Notes under the pieces: generated by a model
What the model was told of the DNA's origin: nothing
Database searches by the model: none
The model's input: the letters and a program-made list of their open reading frames with translations, nothing else
Origin: Utricularia gibba
Lineage: Eukaryota; Streptophyta; Magnoliopsida; Lamiales; Lentibulariaceae
Direction: 5' to 3'
NCBI GenBank assembly: GCA_002189035.1
Contig: NEEC01000018.1
Span: forward strand, 1,860,001 to 1,924,000
Length of the DNA stretch: 64,000 nucleotides
Shown: positions 13,477-23,636 of the stretch, piece after piece
Position numbering within the stretch: the first letter of the stretch is position 1
Layout of the letters: each line of letters begins with the position of its first letter
Position numbers and translations under genes: made by a program

Positions 13477-14442
13477 ATGTCCATGGAAATCAAGGAGTTG
13501 GCTTCTTCGCCTCCGCGTTCTGGTAGGGACTTACAGCGGTACAGCAACAAGGGGTTTCGATTGGTTGTTGGGTATGCATTTTGTTTGTTTTTTTCCTTTC
13601 TGGGTTTTGTTTTTTGTGGTTGTTTTCTTCCTTTTGTTGGATTTCCTAGTCTGGGCGTTGCCAAAAGTCTTATCTTTCCTTTTGGAAACTACGTAGATGT
13701 ATACCGTACAGAAGAACCAATGCCACTATTTCGCATGCTAATCCTCTTGAGGGTGTGGAGGTTCTGTTGATTAGTTCCCAGAAAAGCCCCAATATGATGT
13801 TCCCTAAGGTAACTAAACTTTAAGCCTGTTGAAGTGAAGCTCAATAGATCACATAACGATGAGCGGGGTAATTAAGTAGTTCCTGACTTAATAGGGCGGT
13901 TGGGAACTTGATGAGGATATACAGTTTGCTGCCTCAAGAGAAACCTTGGAGGAATCTGGTGTTGTTGGCGAGCTTGAGGTCAAGTTAGGGGAATGGACCT
14001 TCAAGAGCAAAAGCCAGGAGAAGTTTCACAAGGCATCAATGTTCTCCTTGTTGGTCACTGAGGAATTAGATAATTGGCCCGAGAAAAATTCTCGTCACCG
14101 AGTTTGGGTAAGTGGGTGTTTTTCTTTTCTTTTCTTTTTTTTTTTTTTGTCATTGCCGCTTCCATGGCATTGATTCACGATTTCTGATGCAAATGCTGAT
14201 TTGGGACTGGGTGCATGCCTGTGCAGCTGAACATCAAGCAAGCCAGAGAAGCCTGTGTCCATTGGTGGATGAAAGATGCTCTTGATGCGTTAGTATGTGA
14301 AATAGCTCGGCCTCGGGAAGTCGAGCTAGAGCAAATGGGAAGATGCTGCAGAAGGGAAGAAATAGGATGTAGAAGAAGCAGAAGCTTGAAGCTGCACAGC
14401 GATGGCGACTGCGGCTTGTTGGTCAATAACCTAAGAGCATGA
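13477..14442 (+). CDS. Nudix hydrolase (NUDT4/12/13/17-like)
   Basis: Four exons, 13477-13571, 13697-13808, 13895-14107 and 14227-14442, join to about 211 residues. The Nudix box is complete across the exon 2/3 junction: MFPKGGWELDEDIQFAASRE then TLEESGVVGE fits GX5EX7REUXEEXGU, including the metal-binding REXXEE glutamates. Before it stands GCIPYRR and VEVLLISSQ, the start of the Nudix fold. After it come LGEWTFKSKSQEKFHKASMF and an HRVWLNIKQAREACVHWWMK segment typical of plant NUDT12/13/17-type enzymes. That group cleaves diadenosine or inositol polyphosphates, in some cases in mitochondria; the exact substrate is not readable here. The C-terminal tail beyond about residue 165 is Arg/Glu-rich and poorly conserved. 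The 3' end lies about 400 bp before the next gene on the same strand. Confidence 0.92.
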
Positions 14443-14836
14443 CAAATAAAGCAGCTGGAGTATGTAGTTGGTGGAGCTGGGGGTTGTTAGGATAGACTGC
14501 TGATGTTTCATTCTTTGATTCTTGGATTCTTTGAGTGGCACTCAGAGATGCATATGCTCTCTTTCTGTGCAACTCTTGCTGATGACGTTAGTGTTTTCTT
14601 GTGTCATCTCCTGTGAAATGAATATTATTTGATATTTAAAGAAAATTGTGAATTCCCATGAAATTACAGATCCCTAATCGGCTAATCTTATTCACCAAGA
14701 AGTAAATGAATCCCCTCTGAGTTAAAGACAAAATTTTTATTGTAGAATTTGGCGAAGGTCGGAATTGGGGATAAGCGCTGCCCTAGGAGAGGGATCTGAT
14801 TGGCATCCGCGGTTGCTCCCAGTTCTATTGAAGCTA
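14443..14836. other. Spacer between Nudix and TRS33 genes
   Basis: Nudix 3' UTR and TRS33 promoter/leader. An in-frame ATG at 14765 precedes the chosen TRS33 start, but the extra 24 residues are not family-like. Confidence 0.5.
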
Positions 14837-16093
14837 ATGGGGCGAGAAGTATCGGCAAGCTGCTTGGAGAGCTTGTTGACGGAGATTGTCTCATCGTATT
14901 GTCGCGGCTCCTATGCCGACAAGCCCGAGATCGCGGCTCCCAGGATTGAAGCAATTGGTTTTCAAGTCGGCCACCAGCTATCGGAAAGGTTCTTCGTTTT
15001 TGGGTCCTTTTCAATCGAAATTTGATTTGCCGATTAGGGAATTTGAACTGGATCCATGTAAAATTTGAGCAAACCTCGTAGCACGATAACTTGGATGCAT
15101 TCGATGGGGTTTAGAATGGTAATGTTGGTGGTGTGCTGTATAATGTTCAAATCTGTTGATCCACTGAGAAGTGCTGTGTTTTCCGATGCTTGATGTCGAT
15201 AGATGACACAGTTGTTACTTTTGCACCTTCTTCTTCAGTTTCTTCTTCTACATTATCACCATTGATAATTCTGGTTTCTTATGCGCAAAAGATGATTCTT
15301 GTTTACCAGGTACACCATGGATCGACCAAGGTTCACTGATAACCTGGAGGCCATTAAATTCATCTGCAAGGACTTCTGGTCGGAGATTTTCAAGAAGCAT
15401 ATAGACAACTTAAAGACAAATCATAGGGTAATGTGACGTTTTTTTGGTCAAATTTTGAATCATTGTGATACAGATGTGCCTGGAACTTCATATACGGCCT
15501 CATTTCAGGGTACTTTTGTATTGCAAGACAACCGTTTCAAATGGGTAGCAAACATGTCAATCGATCAGCCTGCAGAGACACCTGGTTCTGTTCAAGCCCC
15601 TTCAGCAGCATCGGATAACAAAGCAACAGAAGTTGCGGGATTGCACCTCTACTTTCCTTGTGGTATCATCAGAGGAGCACTGACGAACTTGGGGATACCA
15701 TGTGCAGTCTCTGCAGATATCTCCAACCTTCCTGCATGTAAGCTACTCCTCCATTTTACTGCCCGGTGCACGTCTGATGTTAACTGCCTCGTTTTCATTC
15801 TCCACATTGGCTTGTTGGTCTAAATGAGTTTAAATGAAAGTGAACCAGAGTTGGTTATTTCTGAATCCAGACGTATGAAGCAAGAAGTAGTCTTCGTTCC
15901 TGCATCTTATTTATTCGAACCATGATGCTGCGGTTCGGCATGGTTGTCGTCTGTGCATGCATGTTTCCTTGCCGGTTCCATGTTAGATCGTTAGATCTTT
16001 CCTTAAATCTTATCGTAGCCTCTGCATGAATTGCACTGAGTTGCCGTTGTATGTTCATGGACAGGTTCATTTGTGGTCCAGATAAAGGCGTAG
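14837..16093 (+). CDS. TRS33: TRAPP complex subunit TRS33 / TRAPPC6
   Basis: Four exons, 14837-14988, 15310-15427, 15509-15737 and 16065-16093, encode 175 residues. It is a Bet3-family subunit of the TRAPP tethering complex, which activates Rab GTPases at the Golgi. Seen: [18 protein letters not shown] at the start, [14 protein letters not shown], the [15 protein letters not shown] helix, [17 protein letters not shown], then [19 protein letters not shown] and [20 protein letters not shown] at the end. All are diagnostic of plant TRAPPC6. The variable linker [16 protein letters not shown] sits where plant copies differ. The start is placed at MGREV because it matches the family N terminus. The final exon supplies only the last ten codons. 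Confidence 0.95.
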
Positions 16094-17998
16094 AGAACAG
16101 CTCCATGGATCTGAATCTTCTCCGGCATCCTTGCTTCTGCCATTAGTCTCCCCCCCCCCCTCTCCCCCGTGTGACTGTGATCCGTACGCCATTCGAACTA
16201 TGTAAGCATGTTTTCTTAGAGGCCTATTTCAACAGAGTAAAAGATGAATGTCCAGCTACCCTGTGCTTGCGTGTTTCCGGTCGCCTCCGCCGCCGCCGCC
16301 GCAGCAGCAGCGTTGTCCTGTCCAGGCCTCTTACGTCGGCCCAGCCCAATACCGAACTCGAAGAGAAAAAGGCCCAGCAATGCTACTTTACCCTCCTAAA
16401 ATTTCATAGTATAATAAATAATATTAATAAATACCCACTTTTAATTTTTTATTTTGTTTTCTATAAATAATTTATCGTCCACCGACCGTAAACTATTATA
16501 ATTGAATTAATAATACATTTATATTATTTAAAAATAAAAAATAGTTTTCAAAACCATGGCCAAATTACGGATATGCCCCCGGCCATGTGTCGTCTTTCCT
16601 GAAATAAATCGAAGTGTGTCCGGATCCGGGTGTCACGGTCACCGGAGGCGGAAGAGGCGAGGCCGGTTAGTTATCTCCAGGCATGGAATGGCGTCTGACG
16701 AGACATGATGGCTACAGCGCCAGCCATGGAGGCTCCCGGTCTCATTATTTTTTTTTATTGTTTTTTCGTATTGGAAGACGATGATTTGACAGATGAAGAA
16801 ACCTGTTTCTCGTGTAAGATCGTCCTTTTCCTTTCCAACCACCGACTGCCACGATTAAATGTTGTCGACGTGGCCCTCTTTCCGAGCACAATCCCAACAT
16901 ACATGCACATCGCGAATCGGCATCCCATACCGGCGCATCCCCCCCGTATCTTTCACACCATCATCCCCATTCCCGACGCAGTCAAGCGAACAAGGGCTTG
17001 CCTTGTCTGGTAATAGTAGTAAATGGGGAGGAGAAGGGAGGGAAGGGGTTTTGCCTGAACCGGGTGCAGCAGTAAGTAATTCAGTGCTGCGTGTAAGAAT
17101 GGGATGGAAGCGATTCTGATTGGACGGGGGGGTTTTCATTCAACTGTTGTCCGGACGCAGGATCCAGGAGCGATCGCCTGAAAAGTTACCACTGACTTGT
17201 CCTTGTTGCATATCTCCTCTCCTCTCCTCTCCTCTTTAATAATTCTGATGGATAGATTACATGCATGCTGTGCTCCTCTCCTCTCCCACCCACCTGAGCT
17301 GATTCATCCACCTGCACATGAGGTGATGAGATGTCTAGAAACAGGGCAACGAGCCTGGTCTCAGCCACGGCGCTCTGAAACAGACGACTGACTGGTTCAA
17401 ACGCTGCCAAAGAGGAGAACATGGTGAATGTGGTGGTGTTCTCGCAGCCCCCTTGGTTCACCTCACCTGCCATCATTCAATCTTGGCCTCATGCATGCGA
17501 TTGGAAGAAACAAATCCACATGCCTTCTCTCTTTAAACACAAAAAGTCTCATCTAATCAACATCAGTAAATCATGTGAACCCTCCAAACCTGAAAATCTC
17601 CAGCAAAAGGAGGAGATGGGGATGATGGGATCATGTTCGGTCACGCACTCATTATTGTGGGTGAGAAGATATGATGAAAACGAGGCGTCTGAGGTCGTAT
17701 GAATGGGGAAGGTCTGTGAAAACCAGTCTGCTGCAGCGTGTCTGTGACAAGTAATTTCAAGGTGTGTTGTTCTTCTTCTTCCTTCTTCCTTATTCACTGT
17801 CCACCCCACTTCCCCTCATTAAAACCCTCTGTGGGTCCCCCAAAGGTGTTTTTATTGCGTAGCATTTTAACCCCTGCTTTTTTAATTAATTACATTATAA
17901 TACCCCTACTTAAAAATTGCGTTGGACGGTGGTGTTTGGTTTATTTTTGAATTTATTTAATTTATATTTATATTCTGGAATTTGCCTTCTCTCCGTTG
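16094..17998. other. Intergenic, bHLH promoter region
   Basis: No coding gene recognised in 1.9 kb. It holds a C-run at 16150-16160, a CCG/CAG triplet stretch near 16286-16312, an AT-rich part around 16380-16550, and a CTCCT microsatellite at 17213-17236. The right half is presumably the promoter of the bHLH gene. Confidence 0.45.
17213..17236. repeat. (CTCCT)n microsatellite
   Basis: Four to five tandem TCTCC/CTCCT units in the spacer upstream of the bHLH gene; a similar but shorter pyrimidine tract recurs at 17273-17287. Confidence 0.85.
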
Positions 17999-18008
17999 CC
18001 TATATAAA
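17999..18008 (+). promoter_or_regulatory. TATA box of the bHLH gene
   Basis: CCTATATAAAGC about 95 bases upstream of the start codon at 18099, preceded by an AT-rich stretch. Confidence 0.65.
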
Positions 18009-18098
18009 GCAGTATTCTGTCTGAACGAGCGAGCACATCTTCCCAAGAGCGAAAACGAAGACAAAAGAAGGAAAGAAGGAAAGAGAGGAAGTGGGAGT

Positions 18099-19251
18099 AT
18101 GGCTGCTGCATCTTCATCATTTCAGGTTCATCCTCACCGCCAGTGCCCGTCGCATCTCCCTAACTCCGAGACACTGCAACCCAACACGCCGTTACTCCCC
18201 ACAGCGGAGTCGCCGCTGAAGCCAGCCAAGAAGAGGAGGGTTTCTAAGAAGCCAGCTTCCCCTTCTGCATCCCACTCTGTGAGCGTGGTTTCTCGTGGGT
18301 GGTTGTATTGGTGATGGTATTGCAAGCTGGGTGACTGGTTTTTGTTTTTGATTTTGGAAGGGGAAGAGCGCGAGGAAGGATGGGGAAGAAGCGGAGAAGG
18401 GTTACATTCATGTGAGGGCGAGGAGGGGCCAGGCCACAGACAGCCACAGCCTCGCGGAGAGAGTGCGTAGCATTCTTCTTCACCTACTACCACTGAGTGT
18501 GGGAGGTTTTTAGGTTTTTGAATGATTGTGTTTGTGATTAGGTGAGAAGGGAGAAGATAAGTGAGAGGATGAAGCTGCTACAGTCTCTGGTTCCTGGGTG
18601 TCACAAGGTTTGTTTTGCTTCTTTAATTCTGTTAGGTGGAGGAAAACAGTAAGCATTAGAACAAGTTGATTCAGGTATCTGGGAAGGCACTGATGTTGGA
18701 TGAGATCATAAACTACGTTCAATCCCTTCAACACCAAGTGGAGGTATTCTCAGACAGAACAGCATTCCAATTCTCCTGATTTGCATCATATAGTTTCTAA
18801 ACTGTCTTGTTTCAGTTACTGTCGATGAAACTGGCTTCGGTGAATCCACTGCCTTTCGACTTTGGAGTCGACATGGAATCGTTCATGATGCGCCCCGATC
18901 AGGTTCTCATCTTGGACCTGAAGAATTCGTAAGCATTTCAACTTCCATTTCCCTCTAAAGTCTAACCCTTTGGTGGAAGCTACATGCAGCAAGAGTTGAA
19001 CTTCTCAATGGAGAATAACGCCAGTGGCTACCAAGGAACCTTCCCCATCTCCACTCCCTTGCAGCAAATGCTGGCGGCGGACATTCTCCCCCCGGTAAGA
19101 ACCCGATTCCGATGCCTGGGATCCGAACCCTCAGTGTGCTTCAGCTCATCCATCCATCCATCCATCCCTGCAGGGAAGCAGTCAGAGCTTGTGGGAAGAA
19201 GGAGATGATGAGGAACTCAAGGCTGCTGCGTCCGACTGCATCTTCTTCTGA
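18099..19251 (+). CDS. bHLH transcription factor, BEE/CIB-type
   Basis: Seven exons, 18099-18278, 18361-18462, 18542-18607, 18675-18743, 18816-18902, 18990-19094 and 19174-19251, give 228 residues. A basic stretch [11 protein letters not shown] looks like a nuclear signal. The bHLH domain begins [20 protein letters not shown] and continues [40 protein letters not shown]. The His-Glu-Arg pattern in [10 protein letters not shown] is the G-box-binding type, and [12 protein letters not shown] is typical of subfamily XII (BEE, CIB, bHLH79/137). These proteins dimerise and control brassinosteroid responses, elongation or flowering. After the domain come [17 protein letters not shown] and an acidic end [13 protein letters not shown]. 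The length is shorter than most BEE/CIB proteins because the N-terminal region is small. The exact orthologue is uncertain. Confidence 0.93.
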
Positions 19252-20241
19252 TACTAGAGAGAAATCCCACCACCCCACCCCATAGCGGTGACCGGAGCTC
19301 CTCCTCCACCTCCTCCTCCTCCTCCTCCTCCCCCCGACGGTAGCTGTTTAGTGGTCCCCGCTCCTCCTCCTCCGAGTATCATCATCAGAGGAGGAGCTGC
19401 TCATTTGTACTGGCGTTATAAAAGTTAAAAACACTCCTCCTTGTCAACTTAATGGTGATGCCCCTTCCAGTATCTCATCAGAATCAAAGCAAGAACATAT
19501 TGTTCGCTAACTACCTACCAAAATGGTCCTCCCGAAAACGAAGGGAATCCGACTTCCCCAAACATTACGAATGGAAAAACACATCCCACCACCCAGAAAC
19601 CTCATAATGCCCGCAGTCCCTGTTTCCTCTCTTCACAATTCCGGGAGGGATGGATAATGAAAAGAGTATGCGGATAAATGGTACGCTGGGTAATAAATGG
19701 TGTACCCTGGCGACAGTTATTCCATCTCACTTTTTTTTACCGTATCTCCCACTGTTGGGTGTAGGGCTTGGATTGACGTGCAGATACTGACATTTCCACT
19801 TTTGTTCATCATCTCCTAACTTTTTCTTCTTCTTCTTGATTTCTTTTGCAATTGAATGCCACGTCAGTCAGTTAAAATCCATCCCTCTTGATTTCTTTCC
19901 CACATGCAGCGTCAATTCATTTCCTTTAAATGCCACATTGAATAGAGGAAACGCATTAAGTTTCGGGGACCTCGACCACCAAAGCATACTACATACACAC
20001 AATCCCGTTACCTCCCCACGCACATTCTAATCGTGTTATATTGTCAAGAATCCAACCATGCAATAATCTCGCGTTTTCAACACACCCAAATCTGTGTATT
20101 TCGAAAGCATAGTACCAAAGTGTGTGAGGAATCCCCATTTGGGCACAATCTTCACTATCAAGACACAACACGCGGTTTTGTTCCAAATTTGAGGTTTCTT
20201 CCGTGTTTTTATGATCCATATTTGTTGTTCAATGTTGGGAC
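19252..20241. other. bHLH 3' UTR and spacer
   Basis: Begins with the bHLH 3' UTR including a CCT-repeat tract at about 19297-19332, then low-complexity spacer. No gene recognised. Confidence 0.5.
19297..19332. repeat. (CCT)n microsatellite in bHLH 3' UTR
   Basis: A run of CTCCTCCTC units just after the bHLH stop codon, ending in a C-run. Confidence 0.85.
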
Positions 20242-20589
20242 TGTTGGAGATTAACTTTAATCCAAATAAACTTGAAGTTGATTGGAAGCAATACCTTTGT
20301 ATCATGAAAGGATTTTGTAGTTAAAAACGTTGGGTTAGGTTATTGAGTTTTTTTTTCTTATTTTATTAGATTGTAGCCCATTATTGTGTAAATTAAACAT
20401 TGAGTATTTATATCTTACCATTAAGTGGAGAAATTGTGATATTTCTTCTCCACTCTTCTTTTTACAGATTTGGGTGAGTTCATAAACATCATTTATTTCG
20501 TTTCAGTCTCAAAAACTTAATCTTTATTAGTTTAATAGTGAGCTTTTAAATTTGGGATTTTTGGCTCAATATTTGCAAATTTTCCAACA
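20242..20589. mobile_element. Probable copia-type LTR remnant (solo or truncated)
   Basis: The segment starts TGTTGGAGATTAAC and ends TTTTCCAACA, giving the TGTTGG...CCAACA termini typical of Ty1-copia LTRs at a plausible length of 348 bp. The DNA directly after it, TTGGTGTC, resembles the start of an initiator-tRNA primer-binding site (TTGGTATC). No internal gag/pol frame follows and I see no target-site duplication, so it is either a truncated element or a coincidence of termini. The interior is AT-rich. Confidence 0.45.
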
Positions 20590-21907
20590 TTGGTGTCTCC
20601 CTCCCTAATAGGAAGGAAAGGTGGCAAGGACCCGACCCGAGTTCAATCCAAACTCATGAATAAATCGAAAAATATCTTCAATCTATTTAAATAGTAATTT
20701 ATATTTCTCTAAATATTTTAAAAGATAATTAAAAATTAATAAATTTCGGTTCAATGCATCATACAAAGTATTCAATTTAAATCCATCATAATCAAAGAGA
20801 AAAAATATAACCACTTTTTCTCTTAGTTTGTGTTTGGTAGGTGATATTACGTGAAAAACATTAATAGATATATCAAAATGTCACGTTTATTAGGTGAAAT
20901 AAAATTTACTAAAGGATTGAGATTTGATACCCATAAATTATGGAATATTCAGTCCCCACATTTCCATATGCCCATTTACATATTCCACTTCTAAATTTTT
21001 TTTTATTTACATTAAAAAATAATAAAAGTAACGTATAAATAAAATATCTTATCTCATCAACCATTTCCCAATGTATTGAAATCCTACAATCAATCACACT
21101 TTTAGGGTTTGATGTGGGATGGATCGAGGGGGGTGTGTTTTGGTGGTTAGAGGTTAAAACAATTGAATGCTGCATTTTCATGAGCACTCTCACTCAGTCT
21201 TTTGGCAGTTGGGGCTTATGGGTGTGTGCCCTAGACCACACATGTTGAGTTTTGATGGATCATGGAGACTGGGGTGAGCGGGGTGGCGATTGCCGGAGCT
21301 CCCCCCTCCGATCGCCGTGTGTTGCGGCTGTGGTCGGAATGCCGAGGAGCAACTAAAACGTGGGGAGTGCCGTGCCCGAGACCGGAGATGTCGTGCTCCG
21401 ACACATGGCGACGGCTAATGGAATGAATTTAGAGGAAGCAGGCACACGTGAGTGGTCGGGTCGGTCTTAGGGTGGGAGGTTAAGGAAAAGGGAATTGGAT
21501 CATAACCATCACGTTTCTCAAGTGCTGAGATTTGTGTAGCCACCCGCCTCTGTCTCTCGCTCCACATGTATCCTGACTGTGTTGAGAGACAACCGTCGGC
21601 TTTTGCAAGGAAGGCCGATTGATGACTTTGCCGATTCTCTCTGCATTCTGAGGCTGCACTGCTGTCCACTCTCCGGAGCTGAAGTTGGTTGCTTCTCCTG
21701 GTAAACTCCAATAGCAAACTACAGCCACCTTATGTTGGGATTGCCGGGATCGGATGCCAAGTCAGGGGGAGTGCCAAGGAGTGGTTTGGAAGACACAAAA
21801 AACCACAGAAATGGGTTGTCTTGGAGGTGGATCACACCGCTGTATTCACAAAAGCTGTATTAAGGTTCGAAATATTCACAAAAATGAACATCAACAGCAT
21901 CGTTCCT
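20590..21907. other. AT-rich spacer and GT47 3' flank
   Basis: Mostly AT-rich DNA, with a GC-richer part at 21250-21420. No coding region recognised; the right end is the 3' flank of the minus-strand glycosyltransferase gene. Confidence 0.5.
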
Positions 21908-23272
21908 CTACTCTCGAAGCAAAAACTGCTGCCTTCTTAACTTGATTCTCTGAAGAGCTCCCTCAACAGCAATATCAAATGCATCCTTGGTGCTTCTCAA
22001 TCCCAGGGAACTCCCATGCTTTCTGTATATAACTCTGGGAATCAGCTCCCACAACTTTTCTCTCTTGCTCCACACCTGTGTCCTCGGAATTCCCATCAGC
22101 ACATCTATGATCTTCAACCCTTTGAATACCACATCCTCCTTCGGTATGAAAACTGAGAATTCATCATAGTCATCTCTGGGAAGGTGCCAGTCGTATTGCC
22201 TTTTTGCAGATAGTTCCTCGAAGAAGACCGGTATACACCCTGCTATGATGCTGTCAAATGTGGACCGTCGAGTTGGTGTATCCCCTGGAGGCTGCAGGCA
22301 AAAGCTTGACTCAAGCATTGGCTTCATGAACTTGATGGGATCATGCTCACATACTCCATTGGAACAATCCACAAAGTCACATAGCTTGTTGTATCCAGTC
22401 CCATTGGTGCTCAGACTAGTCACGTTGTCGCATTCCAATCTGATGCTTCTCCGAACATTAGGATTTGCTGACATTCCACCGCCACCAACGAAGAGCATCA
22501 ATGTGCTTCTCTTGGATCTCCTCACCCTGTTCATCCATGACTCCAGTCGCGCAAGATTTGGAGGATGAAATGACGTGGGGTATGGAATGGCTTGCTCCTG
22601 CCATGGATACGCCCTAGCTTCAAATGTCAATGCTGTGACATTGAAGAATTCCGGCAATTCAAGGAAAGAAGTGCCAAAAATTGGGGGATCATTCCCTGGA
22701 GGCTGGCTGAAATCCCACGCGGTCCGTGCCATGACCAGGAAATGGTCGTGACCATGAAACCGGCGCCATATCTCAGGAGAATCCTCTTTCGATAAATAAG
22801 TGAACAAATCTACACCATGTTCGAAACTGGAGTTCATTTCAGGGCCGAAGAGATACCTGAGCGCGTCGATTCCGGAGTAATAAGGAACAAAAACAGCATC
22901 CGCCAAATTGGGATCAGAAGTGAGGCATGGGTAGTCCTGCATCCGCCGGTGAAAAACGAGTTCAAGCATGAACGGGTCCGTTCTGTACCAGCTGTGGGAG
23001 GAATTGTGGGTTCTCTGACCCAGGCCATGGTTGGAGATGAAAACGCAGAAATCTCCGAAGAGAGGGTAACTGGAGCAGTTGGAGAGGAGATCGAGGTTGA
23101 ATCTTGACGGAAGCTGGCGGATGTGGATCCATCTGTTAGCGCATTCGGGCTCCGGATCCGCATCCCCCGCGGCAGCGGCCGCGACGAGGAAGATGAGTAG
23201 ACCGGCGGTGCGATGCCACATTGGCATGAGGCGGTTGAGATAGAAGAACGATTTTCCTTTTTGAGTTTCCAA
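21908..23272 (-). CDS. GT47 exostosin-family glycosyltransferase (xyloglucan galactosyltransferase-like)
   Basis: A single exon of 454 residues. Type II Golgi protein: a short cytosolic tail, a membrane anchor near residues 22-37 (TAGLLIFLVAAAAAG), then a luminal catalytic domain. Family signatures: NRWIHIRQLPSRFNLDLLSN, DAVFVPYYSGIDALRYLFG, RTAWDFSQP, SSFCLQPPGDTPTRRSTFDS and IAGCIPVFFE, the last two being the exostosin nucleotide-sugar-binding region. Several N-glycosylation sequons are present (NCS, NSS, NVT). Relatives such as MUR3 and XLT2 galactosylate xyloglucan side chains in wall synthesis, but other GT47 members use other sugars, so substrate is an inference. The start at 23272 is the longest; an ATG at 23227 would shorten the cytosolic tail by 15 residues. 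Confidence 0.9.
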   Translation of the reverse strand: METQKGKSFFYLNRLMPMWHRTAGLLIFLVAAAAAGDADPEPECANRWIHIRQLPSRFNLDLLSNCSSYPLFGDFCVFISNHGLGQRTHNSSHSWYRTDPFMLELVFHRRMQDYPCLTSDPNLADAVFVPYYSGIDALRYLFGPEMNSSFEHGVDLFTYLSKEDSPEIWRRFHGHDHFLVMARTAWDFSQPPGNDPPIFGTSFLELPEFFNVTALTFEARAYPWQEQAIPYPTSFHPPNLARLESWMNRVRRSKRSTLMLFVGGGGMSANPNVRRSIRLECDNVTSLSTNGTGYNKLCDFVDCSNGVCEHDPIKFMKPMLESSFCLQPPGDTPTRRSTFDSIIAGCIPVFFEELSAKRQYDWHLPRDDYDEFSVFIPKEDVVFKGLKIIDVLMGIPRTQVWSKREKLWELIPRVIYRKHGSSLGLRSTKDAFDIAVEGALQRIKLRRQQFLLRE

Positions 23273-23636
23273 AACCGTTTTTTGAGAGTGGGCTAAGGAC
23301 TAAGGTACGGTAAAGCGCAAGCATTCTCCAGCCCACGCAGAACAAGCGTATGTCGGTCAAGCGTTTAAGCCCATTTCTTCATCGGAGGCTCATTTAGCGT
23401 TTGCTCCACGGAGATCATCTTTTCTTCACTTGTCGGTCTCGCCTGCACCGGTGTCTGCATTTCTTCAGGAATCTGCGGTCGCCGCTCTTGGGCAGGTACA
23501 CCGGACTTTAGTGCAGTTGAAATTCTTCTTTTCATAGTAGATGTGAATCAAAATGCATTTCTTCGTTATGTATGAATCAAAATGCAGCATTGTGTTTTGA
23601 ATAACTGCATCGAACCAGGCTGATGAATCTCTTTGG
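23273..23636. other. GT47 promoter and PRMT7 3' flank
   Basis: Short spacer between the GT47 start and the PRMT7 stop on the same strand. It contains an imperfect direct repeat of ATGAATCAAAATGCA near 23541-23587. No gene. Confidence 0.5.

Noticed and set aside
22817-23107. 96-codon plus-strand frame inside the GT47 gene
   Set aside because: Antisense shadow of the glycosyltransferase coding region.
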